DNA of 64,000 nt. Origin: Pachyseris speciosa (lineage: Eukaryota > Cnidaria > Anthozoa > Scleractinia > Pachyseridae). The notes beneath the pieces were generated by a model. It was given only the letters and a program-made list of their open reading frames with translations. It did not search any database and was not told where the DNA came from. Shown here piece after piece: positions 32,601 to 36,071 of the stretch. The DNA lies in assembly GCA_016490735.1 (NCBI GenBank), contig JAEMWC010000073.1:1027501-1091500 (forward strand), given 5' to 3'. A program made the translations under genes and the position numbers. The stretch's first letter is position 1, and the number at the start of each line of letters is the position of its first letter.

Positions 32601-33322
32601 CTCACGTACCCGGCACTCTCGGCTCAGATCCTCCAAATGCTGCTTGCAGCTTGTCATAAGATTTGCATGGACATCAAACGAAACAACTGCCAGAGCTTTC
32701 TCAGGTTTGATTATTCAGTGCAGTGTTACACTAAGAAATTCAACTCTCATGTAGTCTTTGTGTACATTTTGCTGGCATTTGTCATTGGCTTTCCCCTGGG
32801 GACGCTCTTTCTTCTCTGGAAATCGAAACCGAAAAGCAGGAACATTGCTTTGAAACAAAAGGGGGAACTTGGAGACCACGATGGACCAGGCAACCACTAT
32901 CCAGAATGAACAACAGGACTCCTTTACACCGGGAAATGAAATTTTTCATGGTATGAGATTTCTGTATGAAAACTACTCGGAAAGCTGTTGGTCCTGGGAG
33001 GTCGTAGAACTAGCGTGGTTTTAACATCAGCGCTTGCTCTGATAGGAACGGAAAGCCGCACGCATCTTGGAGTAGCAGCCTTGGTCTCTGGCCTGTATAC
33101 TGTAGTTTTTGCACAGTACAAATCAGTCACTGATTCATTTGAGCACTGCCGGGCTACAGCTCGCCTCGCCGATGGCCACTAGTGTGAATATGAATGTGGG
33201 AATGCTGCTCAAGATCCCCGCCCAGGCCGCTTTGAGTTCACATGTAACAAGCCAGCTGGAGTCGGTTGGTGTAACAGTCCTTCTTGTAACAAACAACTTG
33301 TTTGTTGCTTCGATGATAATCA
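1067..33322 (+). CDS. LRR / GCC2-GCC3 / multi-pass membrane receptor-like gene (5' end not seen)
   Basis: A large spliced gene assembled from exon signals. At least 29 exons (1067-28799) each encode about one LRR of roughly 24 residues; 24 of them are exactly 72 bp and all are entered in phase 2. Then come two exons with CPxG cysteine repeats of the GCC2/GCC3 type (29379-29548, 30586-30726) and a long exon (31712-about 33322) with more cysteines and about seven hydrophobic segments. This order matches a multi-copy, largely unstudied family that I recall from anthozoan genomes. By architecture it is a cell-surface receptor with an LRR ectodomain, but ligand and signalling are unknown. Oddities: a 70-bp LRR exon (4902), one without a donor (14932), a GC in place of a GT donor (29549) and four one-base frame shifts in the membrane exon. 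No signal peptide exon was found. It could be an intact gene with assembly errors or a young pseudogene. Confidence 0.8.
1435..2090. repeat. Cluster of short palindromic repeats around GACGG...CCGTC
   Basis: Two blocks (about 1435-1530 and 1905-2090) repeat variants of AAGACGGTTTTCCGTC and GACGAGTTTTCCGTC. Both contain TCTAATATGAATTTAAG, and an inverted form, ATTCATATCAGA, also occurs. The inverted arrangement suggests a foldback or MITE family with internal subrepeats. I could not set its ends exactly. Confidence 0.5.
2847..2918 (+). CDS. LRR exon 2 (72 bp)
   Basis: Acceptor ccggcag after a T tract, donor gtaagt. It reads SFNDLTELKNGSFHGLVYL in phase 2, a clear LRR match. Confidence 0.8.
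3263..3620. mobile_element. Harbinger-like MITE, 358 bp
   Basis: The ends are long inverted repeats. AGGCCCAGGCAAACGGCTTC on the left is mirrored by a right end finishing GTTTTCCCGGGCCT, and the pairing extends about 55 bp through CAACATTTGCTTCAACAT. TTA stands immediately outside both ends (3260-3262 and 3621-3623), as expected for the 3-bp target duplication of PIF/Harbinger elements. No coding capacity. Confidence 0.75.
3686..4054. mobile_element. MITE with AGGGACCTTAAGCAACG ends, about 370 bp
   Basis: The left end AGGGACCTTAAGCAACG is mirrored by the right end CGTTGCTTAAGTTCCCT, and the subterminal GACGACGGCAACG stretch is mirrored too. A second copy of the family lies at 33438-36071, interrupted by insertions. 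Non-coding; the open frame over 3978-4286 runs through the MITE end and is not a gene. Confidence 0.75.
4700..4949 (+). repeat. 118-bp direct duplication including an LRR exon acceptor
   Basis: The segment 4700-4817 recurs as 4832-4949, offset by 132 bp and apparently identical. It carries the end of an intron, its cag acceptor and the first 48 bp of an LRR exon. Only the second copy continues to a donor, so the first (exon fragment from 4770) is a truncated exon. Confidence 0.85.
4902..4971 (+). CDS. LRR exon 3 (70 bp, frame-disrupted)
   Basis: A good acceptor (gttttcag) and donor (gtaagt) enclose 70 bp instead of 72. It reads NLQHNKLTRLQKGAFHDA at the start, and LKF before the donor in a shifted frame, so two bases are missing around 4955-4962. 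Splicing it in would shift the frame downstream. Skipping it would not, because the flanking exons share phase 2. Confidence 0.7.
5094..5141. repeat. GTAT microsatellite
   Basis: About ten tandem TATG units followed by TA-rich sequence, in an intron of the LRR gene. Confidence 0.9.
5475..5546 (+). CDS. LRR exon 4 (72 bp)
   Basis: Acceptor tttccatag, donor gtgagt. It reads NLSENGVKEIEHGAFLGLAR, an LRR in phase 2. A LINE begins about 27 bp past the donor. Confidence 0.85.
5608..7077 (+). CDS. LINE reverse transcriptase (partial ORF2)
   Basis: 489 residues of a reverse transcriptase that would copy the element RNA at a nicked target. Visible motifs: VDFRKAFDSVW at 113-123 (first catalytic aspartate), RQGCILSPLLF at 172-182 and YADD at 214-217. 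The N-terminal endonuclease is missing. The stop at 7075-7077 is not the native end: a shifted frame continues (KICHRKTLVKLRIGNHKLK) through one TAA to CERLSSLSAMNEIEDETHLL near 7205. This copy therefore has a frame shift and a nonsense codon and is not expected to be active. Confidence 0.9.
   Translation: MMPACQKLFNTILNLGVMPKNWCGGLITPIFKSGKRSDPSNYRGICVSSCLGKLFCSILNQRLLKYVNSLNIIHKSQIGFFPKNRTADHVLTLRTLIDKYVNCHHEKVYACFVDFRKAFDSVWHDGLLYKMLQINVDGNFYKLIKSLYSNSICSIKIGNNQTRSFQYARGVRQGCILSPLLFNLYINDLPFSFGHTLSDPFVLQNGTKLNFLLYADDLIILSRSRIGLQNCLNTLSSYCRSGVLNINPKKTKVMVFQRRAKKDDHKFHIGNENIDIVQNYTYLGTRISSTGNFTMSLDHLREKALRALFSLRRHIDFSSLKPSLASKIFDTMISQILTYNSEVWVVYTKSDLKSWENSPIEKTHLQFCKRYLEVSNKASNIACRAELGRFPLIIEINKRILNYVTYLQNKAQDSIVKQSLLTSIDLHSHGKSSFYSNLINIYHYYDLPDFDFSELDNTMIKRHLDVMKTKYIDHWKQTLPKTTMHPQFI
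7078..7409 (+). pseudogene. Broken C-terminal end of the LINE ORF2
   Basis: Past the stop, the frame holding DETHLLFRCPKYSSIRNAFY (about 7220-7280) carries the C-H-C type motif usual at the end of LINE ORF2. An internal TAA lies near 7150. It belongs to the preceding RT ORF and is not a separate gene. Confidence 0.7.
7560..8010. mobile_element. Foldback element with two overlapping inverted repeats
   Basis: One inverted repeat pairs about 7722-7800 (GCAGACACTTCGAAAACGCG, then CGGTCGCCATTTTGTTGAC) with about 7885-7972. A second pairs about 7562-7607 (GCGTTCTATAACGAATG, GGCTACGCTACTC) with about 7807-7855. No coding content; probably a non-autonomous DNA element. Confidence 0.65.
8359..8377. 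repeat. Poly-C tract
   Basis: A run of about 18 C. The open frame over it (8335-8553) has no recognisable domain and is not called as a gene. Confidence 0.9.
9145..9260 (+). mobile_element. tRNA-headed SINE fragment (family S1)
   Basis: Contains CACCGGTATCGCAGAGGTCG and a T-arm-like GTTCGATTC, then the family tail CTGAATTTTTTTTCAGGC and AAGTAGTGTTCATAACTGCG. Related copies lie at 26145-26340, 26490-26560 and 62336-62525. The 5' side is replaced by an inverted copy of the anticodon-arm sequence (9115-9130), so the tRNA-like head is incomplete. Confidence 0.65.
9568..9639 (+). CDS. LRR exon 5 (72 bp)
   Basis: Acceptor cgtcag, donor gtaagt, phase 2. It reads SFTNGSFVGLSSLTVL at the C-terminal side. 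The N-terminal half (FFTKVSAA) is a poor LRR match, so this is a divergent unit. Confidence 0.75.
9841..9912 (+). CDS. LRR exon 6 (72 bp)
   Basis: Acceptor tccattatag, donor gtaggt, phase 2. It ends REVQIGIFWGLSNLDQL; the first eight residues are divergent. Confidence 0.75.
10310..10741 (-). mobile_element. tRNA-headed SINE (family S2), minus strand
   Basis: On the minus strand it begins with a tRNA-like head (GACCGGTTAGCTCAGTGGTA, then GGTCGCGGGTTC). It then matches the body of the 25225-25700 copy (GGTCTTTAAATAA, TTATCGTCCTTATCCGAG reversed, CGTCCCACAGA) and ends in a (GTAGAT)n tail at 10312-10327. The tRNA-like head shows promoter-box sequences but is part of the SINE. Confidence 0.8.
10876..10947 (+). 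CDS. LRR exon 7 (72 bp)
   Basis: Acceptor tatcatag, donor gtaaga. It reads LIDNKISKLSAGSFYGLNKL, a canonical LRR in phase 2. Confidence 0.85.
11134..11722. mobile_element. MITE with nested hairpins, about 590 bp
   Basis: The outer arms pair GAACCTCCACTCTTACAA (11136) and TAAATTGTAGG with CCTACAATTTAG (11681) and TTGTAAGAGTAGAGG. Inside lie two more hairpins: AAGCATGACGTTACGTCAAA (about 11191) with its complement near 11385, and TAACCATTACACG-type arms near 11457 and 11522. Non-coding. Confidence 0.65.
12351..12422 (+). CDS. LRR exon 8 (72 bp)
   Basis: Acceptor ctggcacag, donor gtgagt. It reads LDHNYLTDFEQGTFKGMPTL, an LRR in phase 2. Confidence 0.85.
12863..13395. repeat. About 160-bp direct duplication around a short inverted-repeat element
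   Basis: The block at about 12863-13025 (TGTTGTCACGTATCGGAAAA, then AGAAGAAAGCTTTTAACATGA) recurs at about 13230-13395, diverged by a few substitutions and small indels. Between the copies lies a roughly 100-bp element bounded by TAGTCTCTAATTTTGGCG (about 13058) and its inverted form near 13140-13158. The open frames here follow the repeat and are not called. Confidence 0.7.
13826..13890 (+). repeat. Degenerate tRNA-like sequence
   Basis: A D-arm-like TGGCCTAAAGGTCAGTG and a T-arm-like CCGGGTTCG are spaced as in a tRNA-derived SINE head. No good acceptor stem was seen, so this is a remnant and not a tRNA gene. Confidence 0.35.
14497..14568 (+). CDS. LRR exon 9 (72 bp)
   Basis: Acceptor gcttcag, donor gtgagt. 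It reads LASNKIKEIANTTFLGLSNL, a canonical LRR in phase 2. Confidence 0.85.
14932..15006 (+). pseudogene. LRR exon 10, 3' half lost
   Basis: A good acceptor (tttattgcag) is followed by FLNINRLTKLRASTFDGF, a typical LRR start. The sequence then leaves the family consensus after about 14988, has no GT donor near 15003, and meets an in-frame TAG at about 15001. The exon looks truncated by a deletion or insertion. Skipping it keeps the frame because all neighbours are phase 2. Confidence 0.75.
15873..16095. mobile_element. Short TIR element, about 220 bp
   Basis: Left end CCTTGGCCAAACGGAATCG, right end CGAATCTTTTTGGCCAGG (its imperfect inverse), with inverted internal stretches around CTTGCAAATCAACTTGCG. 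It resembles the 3263-3620 element in base pattern. Flanking duplications are unclear. Confidence 0.5.
16469..16540 (+). CDS. LRR exon 11 (72 bp)
   Basis: Acceptor taccttcag, donor gtaagt. It reads LSTNLLSTIEDGGFYGPKQL, an LRR in phase 2. Confidence 0.85.
16641..17026. repeat. Mosaic hexanucleotide microsatellite
   Basis: About 390 bp made of consecutive blocks of different 6-mers in the same register: (TTACTA)n, (TTGCCA)n, (TTACTG)n, (TTGCCA)n, (TTACCG)n, (TTACTG)n. All units fit TTRCYR. The three long open frames across it are translations of the repeat (Asn-Ser/Asn-Gly, Val-Ile/Val-Thr and Leu/Pro runs) and are not genes. Confidence 0.95.
17251..17274. repeat. TTA microsatellite
   Basis: Tandem TTA units in an intron of the LRR gene. 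Confidence 0.9.
17634..17707. repeat. TTA/TTG microsatellite
   Basis: Tandem TTA units passing into mixed TTG/TTA units. The poly-leucine open frame over it is an artefact. Confidence 0.9.
18009..18080 (+). CDS. LRR exon 12 (72 bp)
   Basis: Acceptor aactctag, donor gtgagt. It reads IKYNALTNISFNTFKEMPNL, an LRR in phase 2. Confidence 0.85.
18466..18537 (+). CDS. LRR exon 13 (72 bp)
   Basis: Acceptor ttccgtag, donor gtgaat. It reads LNSNNIRYIAPGAFNESPNL, a canonical LRR in phase 2. Confidence 0.85.
19078..19149 (+). CDS. LRR exon 14 (72 bp)
   Basis: Acceptor cgttttcag, donor gtgagt. It reads LRDNKLALIRKGMFTGLEGL, a canonical LRR in phase 2. Confidence 0.85.
19879..19950 (+). CDS. LRR exon 15 (72 bp)
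   Basis: Acceptor tgtttttcag, donor gtaagt. It reads LSENQITYIENNSFLDLYHL, a canonical LRR in phase 2. Confidence 0.88.
20879..20947 (+). CDS. LRR exon 16 (69 bp)
   Basis: Acceptor tatcccag, donor gtaaat. It reads LGHNKMTNISGTLQGLHYIW. It is one codon shorter than its neighbours but keeps phase 2, and the usual Phe is replaced by Leu. Confidence 0.8.
21103..21174 (+). CDS. LRR exon 17 (72 bp)
   Basis: Acceptor tcatgcag, donor gtaagg. It reads LQNNKINDLGMRIFENFQYL, a canonical LRR in phase 2. Confidence 0.85.
21669..21740 (+). CDS. LRR exon 18 (72 bp)
   Basis: Acceptor catttttag, donor gtaagt. It reads LSENRIEDIQPWAFYGLPNL, a canonical LRR in phase 2. Confidence 0.87.
22055..22126 (+). CDS. 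LRR exon 19 (72 bp)
   Basis: Acceptor cctgacag, donor gtaagt. It reads LSSNLLRNIRNGVFDNLTAL, a canonical LRR in phase 2. Confidence 0.88.
22556..22627 (+). CDS. LRR exon 20 (72 bp)
   Basis: Acceptor gtccttag, donor gtaaga. It reads LAQNRLTSLAGELFSDLKDL, a canonical LRR in phase 2. A decayed partial copy of its 3' end and donor region follows at about 22675-22740. Confidence 0.87.
22919..22990 (+). CDS. LRR exon 21 (72 bp)
   Basis: Acceptor cacaacag, donor gtaagt. It reads LSDNEIKDIDERACQGLVSV, an LRR in phase 2 with Cys in place of the usual Phe. Confidence 0.85.
23572..23685 (+). CDS. Atypical exon 22 (114 bp)
   Basis: Acceptor ttatacag, donor gtgagg, open and phase 2 at both ends, so it fits the array. 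It encodes 38 residues (KLEDLKISKFHDP, then IETLAFILGCSEDHY) that match the LRR consensus only weakly. The layout suggests a distorted LRR with a 14-residue insertion or an island between LRR blocks. Confidence 0.6.
23871..23942 (+). CDS. LRR exon 23 (72 bp)
   Basis: Acceptor ttttgtag, donor gtaagc. It reads LSQNKLISVNKTTFDVLSSL, a canonical LRR in phase 2. Confidence 0.87.
25225..25700 (+). mobile_element. tRNA-headed SINE (family S2), near full length
   Basis: A 73-bp tRNA-like head (CGACCGGTTAGCTCAGTGGT, then GGTCGCGGGTTCAAACCCC) contains recognisable A and B promoter boxes. A unique body of about 370 bp follows, then a (TATAAG)n-like tail at 25676-25699. The minus copy at 10310-10741 shares head and body. 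The body segment GGACGTTAAAGAACCC might belong to one of the deeply conserved SINE central domains, which I cannot verify. Confidence 0.8.
25875..26120. mobile_element. Short inverted-repeat element
   Basis: GGTTCAAACGTCGAACTTCT (from about 25883) and AATCTAATGCAAATGA are mirrored at about 25945-25990 around a 17-bp spacer. A further GGTTCGAACATCG occurs at 26105-26117. Non-coding MITE-like hairpin. Confidence 0.6.
26145..26340 (-). mobile_element. tRNA-headed SINE (family S1), minus strand
   Basis: On minus, GGCTTGTTAGCTCAGTTGGT starts the tRNA-like head, followed by GCACCGGTATCGCAGAGGTC and a T arm. The tail then reads ACTGCATAGGTAGTGTTCAT and ends near 26145. A plus-oriented piece of the same tail lies at 26490-26560 beyond a (TTC)n tract, so two copies stand head to head. 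Confidence 0.75.
26405..26486. repeat. TTC microsatellite
   Basis: About 27 TTC units. The poly-Ser and poly-Lys open frames across it are artefacts. Confidence 0.95.
26490..26560 (+). mobile_element. SINE S1 tail fragment
   Basis: ACTTAAGTAGTGTTCATAAC and TGCGATGATCATTCACAT match the tail of the S1 family, plus orientation. Confidence 0.6.
26765..26836 (+). CDS. LRR exon 24 (72 bp)
   Basis: Acceptor tattctag, donor gtaagt. It reads LHQNSLREISEKCFSNLNNL, a canonical LRR in phase 2. Confidence 0.87.
27429..27500 (+). CDS. LRR exon 25 (72 bp)
   Basis: Acceptor tttttctag, donor gtatgt. It reads LSENKMPTLKNTSFDGLTDL, a canonical LRR in phase 2. Confidence 0.87.
27818..27889 (+). CDS. LRR exon 26 (72 bp)
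   Basis: Acceptor ttcccacag, donor gtaaga. It reads LAENGICDIQSGAFQDLKSV, a canonical LRR in phase 2. Confidence 0.87.
28194..28265 (+). CDS. LRR exon 27 (72 bp)
   Basis: Acceptor ctcccacag, donor gtaagt. It reads LSRNSITRVTNTYFKSLSGL, a canonical LRR in phase 2. Confidence 0.87.
28505..28576 (+). CDS. LRR exon 28 (72 bp)
   Basis: Acceptor cctttcag, donor gtaagt. It reads LAQNPLWYIDEFAFTNTAGL, an LRR in phase 2. Confidence 0.87.
28725..28799 (+). CDS. Last LRR-type exon 29 (75 bp)
   Basis: Acceptor ctgtttag, probable donor gtaccg (weak). It reads GTEVSVFPSKAVTSLQELSI. It is one codon longer than the usual unit and lacks the Asn ladder, as expected of a terminal repeat. It ends in phase 2, which matches the next exon. 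Confidence 0.7.
29379..29548 (+). CDS. Exon 30: pre-cysteine segment and first GCC2/GCC3-like repeats
   Basis: It reads SLRMFAGYLLFSTLRSSGYQ, then CNPCPLGTYSF and CKRCPPG, the cysteine spacing of GCC2/GCC3 (ephrin-receptor-like) repeats. Two in-frame acceptors are possible: ttttaaacag before 29379 and ccacccag before 29400. The junction with the next exon needs a break after CCACCAG at 29548, giving CPPG-GFYQD. The two bases after it are GC, not GT. Reading on instead meets TGA at about 29561. Confidence 0.75.
29768..30405. mobile_element. pogo/Tc1-mariner-like MITE, 638 bp
   Basis: It starts CAGTCAACTCTCTCGTAAGC and ends GGAGAGTTGTCTG, inverted with one mismatch in the outer 12 bases. TA flanks both sides (29766-29767, 30406-30407). 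Both ends carry several copies of GTCCGCTTACGAGAG, a subterminal repeat. No transposase. It sits in the intron between exons 30 and 31. Confidence 0.75.
30586..30726 (+). CDS. Exon 31: GCC2/GCC3-like cysteine repeats (141 bp)
   Basis: Acceptor ggttgaaaag, donor gtcaga. It reads GFYQDVMPFVG, then KLCPPGRYISPESSPGKAES and CKGCPQG. The start phase joins exactly to exon 30 as CPPG-GFYQD and the end phase joins exon 32 (CPQ-G). The plus-strand open frame of 101 residues from 30631 is a different frame and a shadow. Confidence 0.75.
31712..33322 (+). CDS. Exon 32: cysteine-rich linker and multi-pass membrane domain, four frame shifts
   Basis: Acceptor ttttctttcag. The reading order is: GAQYDRIAGF; then CSCIQGFYRLDRFGACQPCP; an extracellular stretch with CPVAESCLGG and GYQGPLCAVCSKSYYRL; hydrophobic segments at about WLIGRVCLTLVISAVIIASL, LTIFVAVNVIGVTIFIMAY, VFLLLFLTYPALSAQILQ, VFVYILLAFVIGFPLGTLFL, VVLTSALALIG, GVAALVSGLYTVVF and GVTVLLVTNNLFVASMII. 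The family signature GFYQVTSGTLASFSYISWPD lies after the first. Frame shifts: -1 near 31741, +1 in GGGGG at 32861-32865, -1 near 33013, +1 in GGG near 33156. No nonsense codon lies inside any segment. The 377-residue ORF ending at 32909 is only the middle piece. A possible donor (gtaagt) at 33323 suggests more exons, which I did not find; unspliced, the frame stops at 33339. Confidence 0.78.
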
Positions 33323-33444
33323 GTAAGTGTGAACTTTAGTTTTCAAAAGAGTGCCAATATGGAGCAACACAGCGCTTCAACTACACCCGTCGACTTGTGC
33401 CTTACATATTCCAGATGATTGCTCTCCGCGTGACATTAGGGAGC

Positions 33445-35299
33445 TTAAGGTGATTCCCTAGTAAAAGAACCCGCCATAGATTTCCTATGAAACTTGGCAT
33501 GCTGTTGTTACATTACAAGGAGATATTAAAAACGTAATAAAAAGATGGGGTCACCGTGCTTGTTTTCACGCCACAATGCTGACAAATACGGTTATTAAGG
33601 TGACTTTGGTAATCTCCGTGCGCAACAAATGAGCTCGATTAGTTTTCAATGCAGTGTGTTATATCACACAGAGTTTGACTTTCTTTGATTGTTTATTCAC
33701 CTTTGTCCCAGAAAAATGTCTTCAAATACCCTGCATTTTTTATCCCTTAAAGGAAACATAATTTGGACATGCGCTGTTGGCCCCGTTATGTCTCCCTCTG
33801 TAGAATTTATTTCATTTGCCAAAAAAGTAGCCATAGATTTCTGCTAATTTTTTTCTCAGTTATTGAGGATACTGTTCTCATTGAAATTATAAAATAAAAA
33901 ATGGGGGTCACCGCACTCCTTATTGTGTACGGCTGCTGATAATGCGCGCATTCCAGGCATTCTCTTGTAATTCCGAGCGAGGACTGGGGCGAGCATCCTT
34001 CGAATGCGCGTGATAGGAGTTTGGAAGGTGAAAAAAACTCATTGAAAAAGTGTCATTTTGCGTATGTTTCGTTGGGAATTGAGACGCAATGTGACCAAGA
34101 TAGAACTTAAATGAAGGTGAGTCATACTTTCGTTGATTAGATTTTAACATGTAGTTTATATTTCACAGCACACTGTTTTTGTTTCGTATTCAATTCCACA
34201 GTTCAGATAGTATGCTTACAGCCATGAGCTGAAATTAATGCTCATTATTTGACCAAAATAGATAATCCTTGCAACAGTGCTGTACTCCATATGTGCGAAG
34301 ATAGGTGCTTCCTGTGAATAGAGCATTTCAGGCTTAATCATTCTACAGAAACTTGGAAATCAGTTCGTAGGATTAAATTTAATCGGAATGTGAGCCTCAA
34401 ACGCGATCAAGAGTCGCACAAACCGGCCACAAAAACACTTGGGAGCAAAAATAAAACATGGCGTCTGTGGTTATTTTTTTTTTCGTACTCTAGGGCTGTT
34501 CACTGAAGAAGCATGTTAAAGGAGAGGGGGCTAGGCTACGAAACAGACCGTTCAGGGGTGTTTTTCTCAAAATCTAGCCGTACGTCCCCAGCTGACAATT
34601 TTAGAATTTAAAAATGAGGATAGGAAGAAACATTTATAGAAAAGAACACGAATTTCTGTAAGGCACAATTTTTGCAAAGTAAGAATAGTCGAATTTTGTC
34701 TATTTTGAACATTATTAAAATTCTGGTTGAGAAATTTTTTTGAAAAAAAAAATTACGTTTCCGTTTTGGTGCATTTAGCCAGTTAGCAAAATTTGAACAT
34801 AGGTTGTACGGCTAGGTTTTGAGAAATAAAGCGAGGGAAGTGGTTTTATGCGACCTCCGTTGTTAAAAGCATTGCGCGTGCGTTTGTCAGGGGAAACCCT
34901 GCTGCTCCGAGTTCGCGCCCACTTTTGTCAACAAATACACAGCTGTCAGGCTTGTACCAGGACAAGCAATTAGCAAAAAAAAAAAAAAAACAACGTTCAA
35001 AGGCTCATCATCATCATCTTCATTTCAAGCACTCTTCCAGAGAGCCGCACAAGGCTTTGAAGCAATTTTTTTTTTCATTCTCAAACCCAAACACAACCAA
35101 CTACTTTAAACATTTTTTGAACAGCCAACGGGATACTGGAAAATGTTTGGTATGGACGCCATGTTTTATTTTTGCTCGTGGGATTTTCCTTGGTCAGCTC
35201 GCGTGACTCTAGCTCATGTGCGATGCTTACGCGACTTAAAGCGCGCGCAAGCCGCGCATAATCGCGCGTAGCACAAAAAAATGTAGTAAGCCACCTTAA
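33445..35299. mobile_element. TTAA-targeting non-autonomous element, about 1.85 kb
   Basis: It sits exactly in the TTAA of the host MITE end, and TTAA is present at both junctions (33445-33448 and 35296-35299). The left end GGTGATTCCC and the sequence AAAAAGATGGGGTCACCGTG match the inverse of the right part of the 47814-48741 element. No transposase ORF. TTAA duplication fits piggyBac-mediated mobilisation, which is inference. Confidence 0.7.
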
Positions 35300-35497
35300 G
35301 CAACGAGGACGACGACGGCAACGAGAACGTCACAAGGCAATAGGCTTAATGAGCAAAAACAATCGCTCTGCCCGAGCATTTTACATTTTGGCACATTTCT
35401 TTGCCATCCTCTGAAAAACAACAATGTGAATTGATCAAATTTTACGTTTTCTCGGGAACGTGAGCGCATGACGGCAATTCAATTTCCTTACTTTGAC

Positions 35498-35922
35498 TCC
35501 CCCGGGGGGGGGGGGGGGTCACTCTGTATAGTGGTCTATACGGGGAGGCTCCGCCCGAAAGGGGTAGGTTTTTCACGCTTCAGGTATATGAAAGGGTAGG
35601 ATTTCATGAGTCGAAGTACATGAAAGGGTAGGGAAATCTGTCATTGGGGTATTTAAAAAGGCCTTTCATTAAAATATTTCAAACACACATTCCTTATGAC
35701 TGTACTGTATTTATTGAACTCTACATGAAAATAACAAGAAGACTTCCTGTTTTAGGTATACGAAAGGGGTACTATTTGTCAATGGAAGGTATACGAAAGG
35801 GGTACATTTTCCGTCAAAAATGGTTTATAAAAAGGTAAGGGGTTGGACCTCAGGGCGGAGCCTCCCCGTATTAAAATCTTTTTTAGTACCCCCCCCCCCC
35901 CCAACCCCGGACTTAGACGTCC
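35498..35922. mobile_element. Insertion bounded by poly-G and poly-C tracts, about 420 bp
   Basis: ATACGGGGAGGCTCCGCCC (about 35538) is mirrored by GGGCGGAGCCTCCCCGTAT (about 35856). Outside these are a G run (left) and a C run (right) pairing with each other. Inside are repeats of GGTATACGAAAGGGGTAC. It interrupts the MITE between blocks that are adjacent in the 3686-4054 copy. Confidence 0.7.
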
Positions 35923-36071
35923 TTCATAGCAATTTAGTATTTGGGCAGTTCGCCAGCATTCTTTAAGTTAAACAATTTGGAATAACCGTGAAAGAGTTAC
36001 CAAAACAAGAATTTATATTTCGGAATAACGTTTTCCTTGCCGTGGACGTCGCCTTTGCTTAAGCTCCCTAT

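Larger units (their letters stand above)
33438..36071. mobile_element. MITE of the AGGGA-CTTAAGCAACG family, split by insertions
   Basis: The outer left end AGGGAGCTTAA (33438-33448) continues only after a 1.85-kb insertion, at TTAAGCAACGAGGACGACG (35296 on). The right end reads CTTTGCTTAAGCTCCCT (to about 36071). The body matches the intact copy at 3686-4054 in inverse orientation. A second insertion interrupts it at about 35498-35922. Confidence 0.75.

Noticed and set aside
31776..32909. 377-residue ORF as a complete gene
   Set aside because: It begins mid-family at a TTG and its stop is caused by a frame shift; it is one piece of exon 32.
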